Below are positions 1-8,314 of a DNA stretch of 26,507 nucleotides, piece by piece. Position 1 is the stretch's first letter. Each line of letters begins with the position of its first letter. The notes under the pieces were generated by a model. The model made no database searches and had not been told where the DNA came from. It worked only from the letters and a program-made list of their open reading frames with translations. Position numbers and translations under genes: made by a program. The stretch is from JAKLKS01 sp964370855 (GTDB lineage Bacteria; Planctomycetota; JAJSAM01; JAKLKS01), in assembly GCA_964370855.1 (NCBI GenBank), contig CAYJMF010000068.1, forward strand, positions 1 through 26,507. Direction: 5' to 3'.

Positions 1-11
1 GAGGAAGCCCC

Positions 12-1382
12 ATGTCCGTCCCCCGATCCCTCTCCCTCTCCGTAGCCGCCCTCCTCTCCGCCGCGTGCGCCGCCCCCGGTCCGCTCCCCTCCGAGGCTCT
101 CCCTCCCGTGGAGTTCCTGGGCACCGTCCGCGCCGTCGAGTTCCGCGACCGCGAGGGCCCCCTCGACGAGCCCGGTCCGCCGCCCGCCGCCCTCGAACTC
201 GCCGACGTCCTCCACCGCGCCCTCCTCTCCTCCCCGGAGCTCCAGGCCGCTCTCGCCCGCGTCCGGGTCGCCGCCGCCGGGGCCCGCCAGGAGAGGCTCC
301 TCCCCAACCCCGTCCTCTCCGTCACCCTGCGCGCCGTGGAGGGTGCGGGCACCCCCGCCCTCGACCTCGGCCTCGCCGGGGACCTCCACGCCCTCCTCAC
401 CCGCGGCGTCCGGGCCGACGGCGCCGACGCCCGCCTGCGCGCCGCCGTCGCCGAGGCCTCCGTCGTCGCCCTCGACGTCGCCGTCGAGGCCGCCTCCCTC
501 GCCGTGGAGGTCCGCGCCCACGACGACCGCCTCTCCCTCCTCGCGGGGAAGGTGGAGGTTCTGGGCCTCCTCCTCGACGCATCGCGGGAGCGCTTCGCGA
601 GCGGCGAGGGCCGGGCCCTCGACGCCACCGTGGTCGAGGAGGAGATGGCCGCGGCGGAACTCGACCTCCTCGATGCCCGGGCCGCGGCGCGGGCCGCCCG
701 CCTCTCCCTCGCCCGGCGCATCGGCCGTCCCGGCGACGCCGCCGCGTGGACCGTGGGGTCGCTTCCCGCGGAGGGCCCCGCCGCTCCCGAGGGGGAGTGG
801 ATCGCCGCGGCCCTGGCCGCCCGCCCGGAGATCGCGGCGCTTTCCATGGAACTGCAGGCCCTCGAAGCCGACGCGCGCCTCGCGGGCCTCTCGCCCCTGG
901 AGGGGATGGAGGCCGGCGTCGAGGTCGAGGGGACGGAGGACTGGGAGGCGGGGCCCTCCTTCTCCATCCCGCTCCCCTTCCTCGACGACGGCTCCGAGCG
1001 GGCGGCGACGGTGCTCGCAAGCATGGCCGAGGTCCGCCACCGGCGGCTCGCCGCGGCTCGCCTAGTCGTCGAGGAGATCCGCCGGGAGCGGGCCGCCCTC
1101 GAGGCGGCGGCCGCCGCCCGCGACCTCGCCGCCGGCCGCCTCCTCCCCCTCGCCGAGAAGCGCCGCGCCGAGGCCGAGGCCATCCACCGCAGCGGCGAGA
1201 GCGACCTCGTGGACGTGCTCCTCGCCGGGAACGCCCTGCAGGAGGCGCGGCTGCGCCTTCACGACGCCGACGCCCGGGCCGCCGCGGCCCGGGTCCGCCT
1301 GATGCGCGCCGCCGGGGGCGCCGCCCCCGGCTCGACTCCTTCCGGCACCAGCAACGGAGGCTTCACCCATGGCGACCGCTGA
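12..1382 (+). CDS. TolC-family outer-membrane factor of heavy-metal efflux pump (CzcC/CusC-like)
   Basis: This is the outer-membrane channel component of a tripartite efflux system, expected to form a trimeric barrel plus periplasmic alpha-tunnel that carries substrate out of the cell. The 456-residue length suits the family. A hydrophobic leader ends in LSAAC (Cys19), a weak lipobox; CusC-type proteins are often lipidated. The mature part is Ala/Leu/Glu/Arg-rich helix, consistent with two TolC repeats. The C-terminal stretch around ESDLVDVLLAGNALQEARLR (near residues 398-417) is typical of CzcC-like proteins. The ATG is preceded by GAGGAA at positions 1-6, which supports this start. The stop overlaps the next start by 14 bp, so the adaptor is probably translationally coupled. 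The family call is firm and the substrate is taken from the pump downstream. Confidence 0.9.
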   Translation: MSVPRSLSLSVAALLSAACAAPGPLPSEALPPVEFLGTVRAVEFRDREGPLDEPGPPPAALELADVLHRALLSSPELQAALARVRVAAAGARQERLLPNPVLSVTLRAVEGAGTPALDLGLAGDLHALLTRGVRADGADARLRAAVAEASVVALDVAVEAASLAVEVRAHDDRLSLLAGKVEVLGLLLDASRERFASGEGRALDATVVEEEMAAAELDLLDARAAARAARLSLARRIGRPGDAAAWTVGSLPAEGPAAPEGEWIAAALAARPEIAALSMELQALEADARLAGLSPLEGMEAGVEVEGTEDWEAGPSFSIPLPFLDDGSERAATVLASMAEVRHRRLAAARLVVEEIRRERAALEAAAAARDLAAGRLLPLAEKRRAEAEAIHRSGESDLVDVLLAGNALQEARLRLHDADARAAAARVRLMRAAGGAAPGSTPSGTSNGGFTHGDR

Positions 1383-2658
1383 TCGGCGCATCCCCTCGAC
1401 CCTCCTCCTCGGCTTCCTTCCCGCCCTGGCGGCGGCCCTCGCCCTCTCCTCCTGCAGGGTGGACCGGGGGACGGACGGCGGCGGGGGCCACGCCGGGCAC
1501 GAAGACCACGCCGACGACGCCGCCGAAGAGGAGGGCCACCTCGACGAGGTCCACCTCTCCGCCGACGCGCGGCAGGCCGCCGGAATCCGCGTCGCCGCGG
1601 CGGCGAAGGATGTCCTCCACCCCACCTTCCGCGCCCCCGCCCGCGTCTCCTTCGACGAGGACGCCATGGCCCACGTGGGGGCTCCCTTCGCGGGGAGGAT
1701 CCGGGATCTGCGCGTCCGCCGGGGGGACGCCGTCGCCGCGGGCGACGTCCTCTTCGCCGTCGAGAGCCCCGAGTTCGCCGCCGCCCAGATCGAGTTCCTG
1801 GAGAGGCGGGACGCCCTCGCCCTCGCCGATGCCCCCGTGGAGCTCGCCCGCCGCCAGGCCGCGCGGGCGCGGGAGGCCTTCGACGCGTCGAGGAGCGTGA
1901 CCCTCTCCGCCGTGGAGGACCGGGAGCGCTCCGCCCTCGAGGCGGAATCGGCCCGCGAGGCGGCCCGCGCGGCGGCCGTCGCCGCCGAGAACCGCCTCCA
2001 CATCTTCGGGCTCTCCCAGGAGGAGGTCGCGGCCCTCGCGGCGGACCGGGAGATCCGGCGCACCATGGAGATCCGGGCGCCGCTCGCGGGGGAGGTGGTC
2101 GAGCGGGAGGTCACCCTCGGCGAATCCGTGGGGCCGGAGCGGGACGCCCTCCTCGTGATCGCCGGGACGGAATTCCTCTGGGTCGTCGCCGACGTCCCGG
2201 AAACCCGCGTGGGGCGCGTCGGCGTCGGCGGCCCCGCCGCCGCGACGACGCCGGCATTCCCGGGCCGGACCTTCGCCGGGACCGTCGCCCGCATCGAGTC
2301 CCGGGTGGACGGGGAGAGCCGCACCGTGAAGGTCCGGATCCTCCTCCCGCGGAAGGGCACGGGGCTCCTCCCGGGGATGTTCGCCGAGGTGGATTTCCCC
2401 GAGGCCGGCCCGCCGCCGCCCGCCGTCGTCGCCGTCCCGGAGGAGGCGGTCCAGAACGTGGAGGGGGGGCCGGCGGTGTTCGTCCCGGTGAAGGACGAAC
2501 CCGACGCCTTCGCGCTCCGCCCGCTTCGCGTCGGGCCCGCCGTGGGAGGGCGGGTCCCCGTCCTCGAGGGGCTCGCCGAGGGCGAGGAGTACGTCGCCGA
2601 GGGGAGCTTCCTCCTCAAGGCGGAGCTCGGCAAGTCCTCCGCGTCCCACGAGCACTAG
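1369..2658 (+). CDS. RND efflux periplasmic adaptor lipoprotein (CzcB/CusB-like)
   Basis: This is the membrane-fusion (adaptor) subunit that joins the inner-membrane pump to the outer-membrane channel. It has 429 residues. The leader has a good lipobox, LSSC with Cys29, so the protein is probably anchored as a lipoprotein. Just after it is a His/Asp/Glu-rich stretch (about residues 40-62, including GHAGHEDH) that could bind metal ions, as in CzcB/CusB-type adaptors. A lipoyl-like half (VGAPFAGRI...GDAVAAGDVLFAVESPE, about residues 102-134), an alpha-hairpin and the second barrel half (IRAPLAGEVVEREVTLGESV) follow in the usual order. The HlyD_D23-like and C-terminal beta regions (FAGTVARIESRVDGESRTVKVR) are visible. 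It overlaps the upstream channel gene and precedes the pump gene by 24 bp. Confidence 0.92.
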   Translation: MATADRRIPSTLLLGFLPALAAALALSSCRVDRGTDGGGGHAGHEDHADDAAEEEGHLDEVHLSADARQAAGIRVAAAAKDVLHPTFRAPARVSFDEDAMAHVGAPFAGRIRDLRVRRGDAVAAGDVLFAVESPEFAAAQIEFLERRDALALADAPVELARRQAARAREAFDASRSVTLSAVEDRERSALEAESAREAARAAAVAAENRLHIFGLSQEEVAALAADREIRRTMEIRAPLAGEVVEREVTLGESVGPERDALLVIAGTEFLWVVADVPETRVGRVGVGGPAAATTPAFPGRTFAGTVARIESRVDGESRTVKVRILLPRKGTGLLPGMFAEVDFPEAGPPPPAVVAVPEEAVQNVEGGPAVFVPVKDEPDAFALRPLRVGPAVGGRVPVLEGLAEGEEYVAEGSFLLKAELGKSSASHEH

Positions 2659-2682
2659 CCCCGCGTCCCCCGGAGTCCCGCC

Positions 2683-5600
2683 ATGCTCGAGAAGATCCTC
2701 CGCGCCTCCGTCCACCACCGCTGGCTGGTGATCGTCCTCACCCTGGCCGCGGGCGGGGTCGGGGTCGCGGCGCTCCGCCGCCTGCCCATCGACGCCGTCC
2801 CGGACATCACCAACAACCAGGTCGCCATCAACACCGTGGCCGCCTCCCTCGCCCCGGCGGAGATCGAGCGCCAGGTCACCTTCCCCGTGGAGACCTCCCT
2901 CGCCGGCATCCCGGGCCTCGAGTCCACGCGGTCCATCTCCCGGAACGGCTTCTCCCAGGTGACCGCCGTCTTCGAGGACTCGGTGGACATCTGGTTCGCC
3001 CGCCAGCAGGTGGCGGAGCGCCTCCGCGAGGCGGGGGAGTCCCTTCCTCCCGGCGTGGAGCCGGTCATGGGGGCCGTCACCACCGGGCTCGGCGAGGTCG
3101 TCATGTGGACCGTCGGGTTCGCCCACCCCGGCGGCGCTGGGGCCGAAGCGCGGGAGGGGCGGCCGGGCTGGCAGCCCGACGGCTCCTACCTCGCCTCCAC
3201 CGGGGAGCGGCTCGGGACGGAGGTCGAGCGGGCCGCCTTCCTCCGCACCGTGCAGGACTGGATCGTGCGCCCCCAGCTACGCACCGTGGAGGACGTGGCC
3301 GGCGTCGAGGCCATCGGCGGCTACGTGAAGCAGTACCACGTGGAGCCGGACCCGCGGAGCCTCGTCTCCCACGGCCTCGCCTTCGCCGACGTCGTCGAGG
3401 CCCTCGAGCGCAACAACGTGAGCACCGGCGCGGGGTACGTCGAGCACAAGGGGGAGTCCTGGATGGTGCGCGCCACGGGGCGCCTCGGGAACCCGGAGGA
3501 GATCGGCGCCGTCGTCGTGGGGACGCCGGGGGGCGTGCCCGTGCGCATCCGCGACCTCGCGCGGGTCGGCGTCGGCAGGGAGCTCCGCACCGGCTCGGCC
3601 TCGGCCGACGGGGAGGAGGTCGTCGTCGGGACCGCGATGATGCTGCTTGGCGCCAACAGCCGGACCGTGGCGGCGGGGGTGGTGGCGCGGCTGGAGGAGG
3701 TGAACCGCTCCCTCCCCCCGGACGTCGTCGCCCGGGTCGTGCTCGACCGCATGAAGCTCGTGGACGCGACCGTGGAGACGGTGTCGCGGAACCTCCTCGA
3801 GGGGGCGCTGCTGGTGGTGGTCGTCCTGCTCCTCCTCCTCGGGAACGTCCGCGCCGCCCTCCTCACCGCCGCCGCGATCCCCCTCTCCATGCTGCTGACC
3901 TCCATCGGCATGGTGCGGGCCGGCATCAGCGGGAACCTCATGAGCCTCGGCGCCATCGACTTCGGCCTCGTCGTGGACGGATCCGTGATCATCGTGGAGA
4001 ACTGCCTGCGGCGGTTCGCCCAGCGTCAGCACGAGCGGGGCCGCGCGCTGACCCTCGCGGAGCGGCTCCACGAGACCGTGGAGGGGGCGCGGGAGATGAT
4101 CCGGCCCTCGCTCTACGGCCAGGCCATCATCATCACCGTCTACGTGCCCATCCTCGCCCTCACCGGGGTCGAGGGGAGGATGTTCCATCCCATGGCCGCC
4201 ACCGTCATCTTCGCCCTGCTGGCGGCCTTCGTGCTCTCCGTCACCTTCGTCCCCGCCGCCGTCGCCGTCCTCCTCGGCGGCATCGTCGCGGAGAAGGAGA
4301 ACCGGCTCGTCCTCCTCGCGAAACGGCTCTACGGACCGACGCTCTCCGCCTCGCTCCGCCTGCGCCGGGTGGTCGTCCCCGCGGCGGTCCTCGCCTTCGC
4401 CGGGGCCGTCGCGCTGTTCGGGGGCCTCGGGCAGGAGTTCGTGCCGACCCTGGACGAGAAGGACATCGCCATGCACGCGATGCGCATCCCCTCCACCTCC
4501 CTCACCCAGTCCACGGAGATGCAGAAGGAGGTCGAGCGGGCGGTGGCGCGCTTCCCCGAGGTGGCCTTCGTGTTCTCGAAGACGGGGACCGCGGAGATGG
4601 CCTCGGACCCGATGCCGCCCAACGTCTCCGACGCCTTCATCATCCTCAAGCCCCGGGAGGAGTGGCCCGATCCCGCGGAGCCGAAGGACGGGCTCGTGGC
4701 GCGCATGGGGCAGGCCCTGGCCGAGGTCCCCGGGAACAACTACGAGTTCACCCAGCCCATCCAGATGCGCTTCAACGAGCTCGTCGCCGGGGTCCGCGGC
4801 GACGTGGCGGTGAAGGTCTACGGCGACGAGTTCGGGGAGATGACGCCGGCGGCGGAGGCGGTCGCGCGGGTGCTGCGGGGGATCCCCGGAGCCGCCGACG
4901 TGAAGGTGGAGCAGACGGCGGGGCTCCCGGCCCTCACGGTGGTGGTGGACCGCGAGGCGGCCGCCCTCCACGGGCTCTCCGTGGCCGACGTGCAGGACGT
5001 GGTCGCGACGGCGGTGGGGGGGCGGGAGGCGGGGCTCGTCTTCGAGGGGGACCGGCGGTTCGATCTCGTGGTGCGGCTCCCCGAGGATTCGCGGCGCGAC
5101 CCGGCGGGGCTGGCGGATCTTCCCATCCCGCTCCCGTCGGGGGCGGGGAGGGCGGCCTACGTGCCCCTCTCCGCGGTGGCCCGCATCGACGCCGCCGAGG
5201 GGCTCAACCAGGTGAGCCGGGAGAACGGGAAGCGCCGCGTCGTGGTGCAGGCCAACGTCCGGGGCCGGGACATCGGCGGCTTCGTGGACGAGGCCCGGGC
5301 CGCCATCGACCGGGAGGTCCGGCTCGCGCCGGGGCTCTGGCTCGACTGGGGCGGGCAGTTCGAGAACCTCGTCGCGGCACGGGAGCGGCTCTCCGTCGTG
5401 GTGCCCGTCTGCTTCCTCCTCATCCTCGGGCTCCTCTACGCGACGCTCGGATCGGTGAAGCTCGCGCTCCTCGTCTTCACCGGTGTGCCCCTCGCCCTCA
5501 CGGGCGGGGTCGTCGCTCTCTGGCTGCGGGGGATCCCGTTCTCCATCTCCGCGGCGGTGGGGTTCATCGCGCTGTCGGGGGTCGCGGTGCTGAACGGGCT

Positions 5601-5919
5601 CGTGATGGTGACCTTCATCCGGCAGCTGCGGCTCGAGGGGAGGGGGCTCGAGGAGTCCATCCGCGAGGGCTCCATGACGCGCCTGCGGCCGGTGCTCATG
5701 ACGGCGCTGGTGGCGGCCCTCGGCTTCGTCCCCATGGCGCTGGCGACGGGGACCGGGGCCGAGGTGCAGAGGCCGCTGGCCACGGTGGTGATCGGCGGGG
5801 TCCTCTCCTCCACCCTCCTCACGCTGGTCGTGCTCCCGGCCCTCTACCGGATGATCCACCGCGAGGACGGCGCCCCGACGGCCTCGGAGAAGGCCGAGGC
5901 GGAGGCCGGGTTGGGGTAG
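2683..5919 (+). CDS. czcA: Heavy-metal efflux RND transporter (CzcA-like, HME-RND)
   Basis: This is the inner-membrane proton/metal antiporter that powers the tripartite pump. At 1078 residues it has the normal size. Visible landmarks are the N-terminal helix (WLVIVLTLAAGGVGVAALRRLP), the porter motif PDITNNQVAINT, a first transmembrane block from about residue 370, and a second block from about residue 905 to the end. The helix-4 proton-relay motif is DFGLVVDGSVIIVEN (residues 426-440), of the form DFGx3DGSx3VEN. That resembles the divalent-cation signature (Zn/Co/Cd/Ni; DFGx3DGAx3VEN) rather than the Cu/Ag CusA type, although Ser replaces the usual Ala. Specificity is therefore inferred, not shown. 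It is the last gene of the operon and a hairpin follows 3 bases after the stop. Confidence 0.95.
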   Translation: MLEKILRASVHHRWLVIVLTLAAGGVGVAALRRLPIDAVPDITNNQVAINTVAASLAPAEIERQVTFPVETSLAGIPGLESTRSISRNGFSQVTAVFEDSVDIWFARQQVAERLREAGESLPPGVEPVMGAVTTGLGEVVMWTVGFAHPGGAGAEAREGRPGWQPDGSYLASTGERLGTEVERAAFLRTVQDWIVRPQLRTVEDVAGVEAIGGYVKQYHVEPDPRSLVSHGLAFADVVEALERNNVSTGAGYVEHKGESWMVRATGRLGNPEEIGAVVVGTPGGVPVRIRDLARVGVGRELRTGSASADGEEVVVGTAMMLLGANSRTVAAGVVARLEEVNRSLPPDVVARVVLDRMKLVDATVETVSRNLLEGALLVVVVLLLLLGNVRAALLTAAAIPLSMLLTSIGMVRAGISGNLMSLGAIDFGLVVDGSVIIVENCLRRFAQRQHERGRALTLAERLHETVEGAREMIRPSLYGQAIIITVYVPILALTGVEGRMFHPMAATVIFALLAAFVLSVTFVPAAVAVLLGGIVAEKENRLVLLAKRLYGPTLSASLRLRRVVVPAAVLAFAGAVALFGGLGQEFVPTLDEKDIAMHAMRIPSTSLTQSTEMQKEVERAVARFPEVAFVFSKTGTAEMASDPMPPNVSDAFIILKPREEWPDPAEPKDGLVARMGQALAEVPGNNYEFTQPIQMRFNELVAGVRGDVAVKVYGDEFGEMTPAAEAVARVLRGIPGAADVKVEQTAGLPALTVVVDREAAALHGLSVADVQDVVATAVGGREAGLVFEGDRRFDLVVRLPEDSRRDPAGLADLPIPLPSGAGRAAYVPLSAVARIDAAEGLNQVSRENGKRRVVVQANVRGRDIGGFVDEARAAIDREVRLAPGLWLDWGGQFENLVAARERLSVVVPVCFLLILGLLYATLGSVKLALLVFTGVPLALTGGVVALWLRGIPFSISAAVGFIALSGVAVLNGLVMVTFIRQLRLEGRGLEESIREGSMTRLRPVLMTALVAALGFVPMALATGTGAEVQRPLATVVIGGVLSSTLLTLVVLPALYRMIHREDGAPTASEKAEAEAGLG

Positions 5920-5922
5920 GCG

Positions 5923-5947
5923 GCAGGCGCCCCTTCGGGGCGCCTGC
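5923..5947. terminator. Strong hairpin, probable bidirectional terminator
   Basis: An 11-bp perfect stem (gcaggcgcccc / ggggcgcctgc) with a TTC loop sits between the convergent pump gene (+, ends 5919) and the lipoprotein gene (-, ends 5961). There is no clear T-run on either side, so intrinsic termination is inferred from stem strength and position. Confidence 0.75.
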
Positions 5948-5960
5948 ATAGGGGGCGGCG

Positions 5961-7817
5961 TCAACGCTGGAGCGCTTCGATCTCCTCGGCGGTGGCCTCG
6001 ACGCGGAATTCGCGCTTCCAGAGGGAGCGGTACGTCGGATGGTCCGTCGAGTAGGGGACGTGGTAGCGGTACTCCTCGCCAGTCTCGTAGATCTCGATGA
6101 TGTAGCCCGCAGCGAAGGGGCCCTCGTGGTCGTGCTCGAGGCCGTCGACGTATTCGAGGCGGGGGGAGGTTCCGGATTGGCCCCGCCCTCCCCGCCCCTC
6201 CGTCCGCACCTCGACCCCTACGGTGAACCCGTTCCGCGTCCGCAACTCCACGACCTCGCGGTCCTCGGCCAGGCAGCCGACGGCGACGCCCGCGCCTGTC
6301 CCCGCCCACGGGACCATGCGCAGCCTCGTCGGCACGTGCAGGCGAAGGATCACCGGCGGCGCCTCGTCCACGATCACCCGCACCGGCCCCGTGGTGAAGG
6401 CGCCCGTCCAGAGGACCGGCGCCGGTGTCCCCTCTGCGTGGGGGGGCGGGTCCTGCGGATGCTCCTTCACCGCCACGGCGAGGCGCGCCTCCCAGGTGCC
6501 GGGCAGGAGCGTCTCCCAGGCCGCGGCCAGGGGGAACCACAGTTGCAGTTCCGTCGCTGCCCCCGGCCCGAGGGGAAGGGCCTTCGGCCCCCACTCCTCC
6601 TCCAGGGTCCGCGGGCCCATGGGAGGCCCCTCCTGCGGATCGACCGCGGCGATCTCCACGGTGGTGTTCCGCTCGGGGCTCGTCAGCAGGAGGCGGACGT
6701 CCCGCTCCAGCCCCCACGGGTCGAAGTGGGTGACCCCCGCGGGCAGTCCCGCGGGATCGAACCGCAGGGCCAACCCGGAAGCGAGTCGTTCGCCGCGCGG
6801 AGTCCTCTTCTGGAAGGAGAACCGGGCCGAGAGCCCGCGCTCGGGATCCGTCCACGCCGACCAGGAGGGGTCGTGGGGGATGTCGCGGGGGTCGCGCACG
6901 CGCCTCTCCTCCTCCTCGACCACGGGCACCGCATGGGGAAGCGGGGCCGGCGCCTCCGGAAGTTCCAGGTCGCGCACCTCGAAGCGGACCGTCTCGACGT
7001 CGTACTCCTTCGGGACGCGGAGGGTGACGGTGACGGGCCAGGAGATCGGTTGATCGACCCCGACGTCGGAACTCGGCATGTTCACGACGTAGAGCCCGTC
7101 CGTGAACCCCCCGCTGCCGTTGCCCCCGCAGCACTCCAGTGTCCTCCCCGCGGCATCGGTCACCGCCACTCCCATGGCGGCCCAGCCGTGGCCGAGGAGG
7201 GGGAGGAGATCCTCCATCGCAGGTGCGGCTCCCTCCGGTTTCCCCCGCAGGTACGCGCCGACGTGGCACATCCCCTCATCCCCGGAGACGTTCAGGAGGA
7301 AGGGAGGCGCCGGCAGGTCCTGCGCCCCCTCCTTCCCGAGGCCGGGGAAGGTGTGCGTCTCCCAGGAACGCACGTGGATGACCGGAATCCCGAAGGCGAC
7401 CAGCGGGAGCGTCCTCGTCGCCGGATCCACGGTGAGCCCGTGGACGGAGATGCTCCCCCAGCGGCTGTCCACGGATCCGTGGTAGGTCCCCGGGTCCAGG
7501 ATCCCGCCGCCGGGGAGCCGCACCTCCGCCATGGGGGTCCTGCCGCCGATCAGCGTGTCGGCGTCGAGCCCCTCCACCGTCGCCTGGGTGGAGAGCGTGA
7601 ACCCGCCCGGCGCGGCGGGGTCGTCGTTCCACCGCGTCGGGCCCATGCGGAGCTGGAACCTCCCGTCCGCCGAGCGGACGACGGGCCAGGGCCAGGGCTC
7701 CCCGGTGGGGGAGACGGCGGGGTCGGGGAGGAGGGGAGGAGCGGGGTTCGACGCGCAGGCGAGGAGGAGGAGTGCAGGGAAGAGAAACGAGAAGCGCGTG
7801 AATGCAGGAATGCTCAC
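5961..7817 (-). CDS. Large exported lipoprotein of unknown function
   Basis: I do not recognise a family for this 618-residue protein. The chosen start is the GTG at 7817. It gives a clean lipoprotein leader (VSIPAFTRFSFLFPALLLLACASNP cut to a typical n-region, hydrophobic core and LLAC lipobox), and it overlaps the stop of the upstream gene by four bases (GTGA). The frame stays open for 93 more codons upstream, but those overlap the previous gene and look non-coding. The body is rich in Pro, Gly, Val, Trp and aromatic residues with alternating hydrophobic patterning, suggesting beta-sandwich domains. Cysteines occur near GMCHVGAYL and as a pair in LECCGGNGSGG. It is the last gene of a minus-strand set with two other exported proteins, so a joint envelope role is likely but unknown. 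Confidence 0.8.
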   Translation of the reverse strand: MSIPAFTRFSFLFPALLLLACASNPAPPLLPDPAVSPTGEPWPWPVVRSADGRFQLRMGPTRWNDDPAAPGGFTLSTQATVEGLDADTLIGGRTPMAEVRLPGGGILDPGTYHGSVDSRWGSISVHGLTVDPATRTLPLVAFGIPVIHVRSWETHTFPGLGKEGAQDLPAPPFLLNVSGDEGMCHVGAYLRGKPEGAAPAMEDLLPLLGHGWAAMGVAVTDAAGRTLECCGGNGSGGFTDGLYVVNMPSSDVGVDQPISWPVTVTLRVPKEYDVETVRFEVRDLELPEAPAPLPHAVPVVEEEERRVRDPRDIPHDPSWSAWTDPERGLSARFSFQKRTPRGERLASGLALRFDPAGLPAGVTHFDPWGLERDVRLLLTSPERNTTVEIAAVDPQEGPPMGPRTLEEEWGPKALPLGPGAATELQLWFPLAAAWETLLPGTWEARLAVAVKEHPQDPPPHAEGTPAPVLWTGAFTTGPVRVIVDEAPPVILRLHVPTRLRMVPWAGTGAGVAVGCLAEDREVVELRTRNGFTVGVEVRTEGRGGRGQSGTSPRLEYVDGLEHDHEGPFAAGYIIEIYETGEEYRYHVPYSTDHPTYRSLWKREFRVEATAEEIEALQR

Positions 7818-8314
7818 CTGCCCTCCTCCCCCTTCACGAACCGCAGCACGCCGCCCTCCATCGCCTCCCTCCCGACCGCCTCCCTTCCCTCCTTCAACTC
7901 CCGGTCCAGCTCGGCCATCCGGAAGATCCTCTCCGCCAGCGCCCGCGGGACGCGGACAGCCTCCGTCGGTGCCTCGATCTGCGTCCCCGAGAGGAAGGTC
8001 TCCGGGTAGCGGTTGAGGATGGGGGAGAAGAAGGCGTGGAGTTCGGGTCGGGAGCCGGTGTCCATCGTCCCGTCCTCCTTCTCCCAGATGCTCCACTCCT
8101 CCGTCACGTTGCAGATGATCCCCCGGGCGGGGAACCAGATCTCCTCGATCATCCGCCCGTCGCCGTCGTGCCAGGCCATGGAGTCGTAGGCGAGCCGCCG
8201 GTACCGCAGCGCGGGGACGGCGTCGGAATCCGGGGGGAGGGCGTCGCCGGGCACGGCGGCGCAGGCCGCCGCCACCAGGGTCAGGACCAGGATCGTCGCG
8301 CGGATCGACGTCAT
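7814..8314 (-). CDS. Small exported lipoprotein, unknown function
   Basis: This 166-residue protein has the leader MTSIRATILVLTLVAAACAA with a lipobox-like AAAC (Cys18), so it is probably lipidated or at least exported. The ATG at 8314 overlaps the stop of the upstream HEAT-like gene (ATGA), and its own stop overlaps the GTG start of the next gene (GTGA). This chain of overlaps fixes both ends and implies translational coupling of all three genes. The mature part has a Trp-rich segment (about residues 46-78, with EEIWFPARG and EEWSIWEKEDG) and a charged C-terminal helix (about 125-166). I know of no matching family. A much longer open frame in the same register continues upstream, but it is antisense-like read-through of the neighbour and was not used. 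Confidence 0.78.
   Translation of the reverse strand: MTSIRATILVLTLVAAACAAVPGDALPPDSDAVPALRYRRLAYDSMAWHDGDGRMIEEIWFPARGIICNVTEEWSIWEKEDGTMDTGSRPELHAFFSPILNRYPETFLSGTQIEAPTEAVRVPRALAERIFRMAELDRELKEGREAVGREAMEGGVLRFVKGEEGR

Noticed and set aside
1062..3126. Two long minus-strand frames opposite the adaptor gene
   Set aside because: They are low-complexity shadows of a well-supported CzcB-like gene, without ribosome-binding sites or motifs.
3277..7269. 1330-codon open frame on the minus strand
   Set aside because: It is antisense to the CzcA gene and runs through the convergent gap; its His/Arg/Gly/Pro-rich translation is typical of GC-rich shadow frames and has no domain.
7818..8096. 93-codon N-terminal extension of the large lipoprotein
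   Set aside because: It overlaps the small lipoprotein gene and would bury a clear lipoprotein leader starting at the GTG that overlaps the upstream stop.
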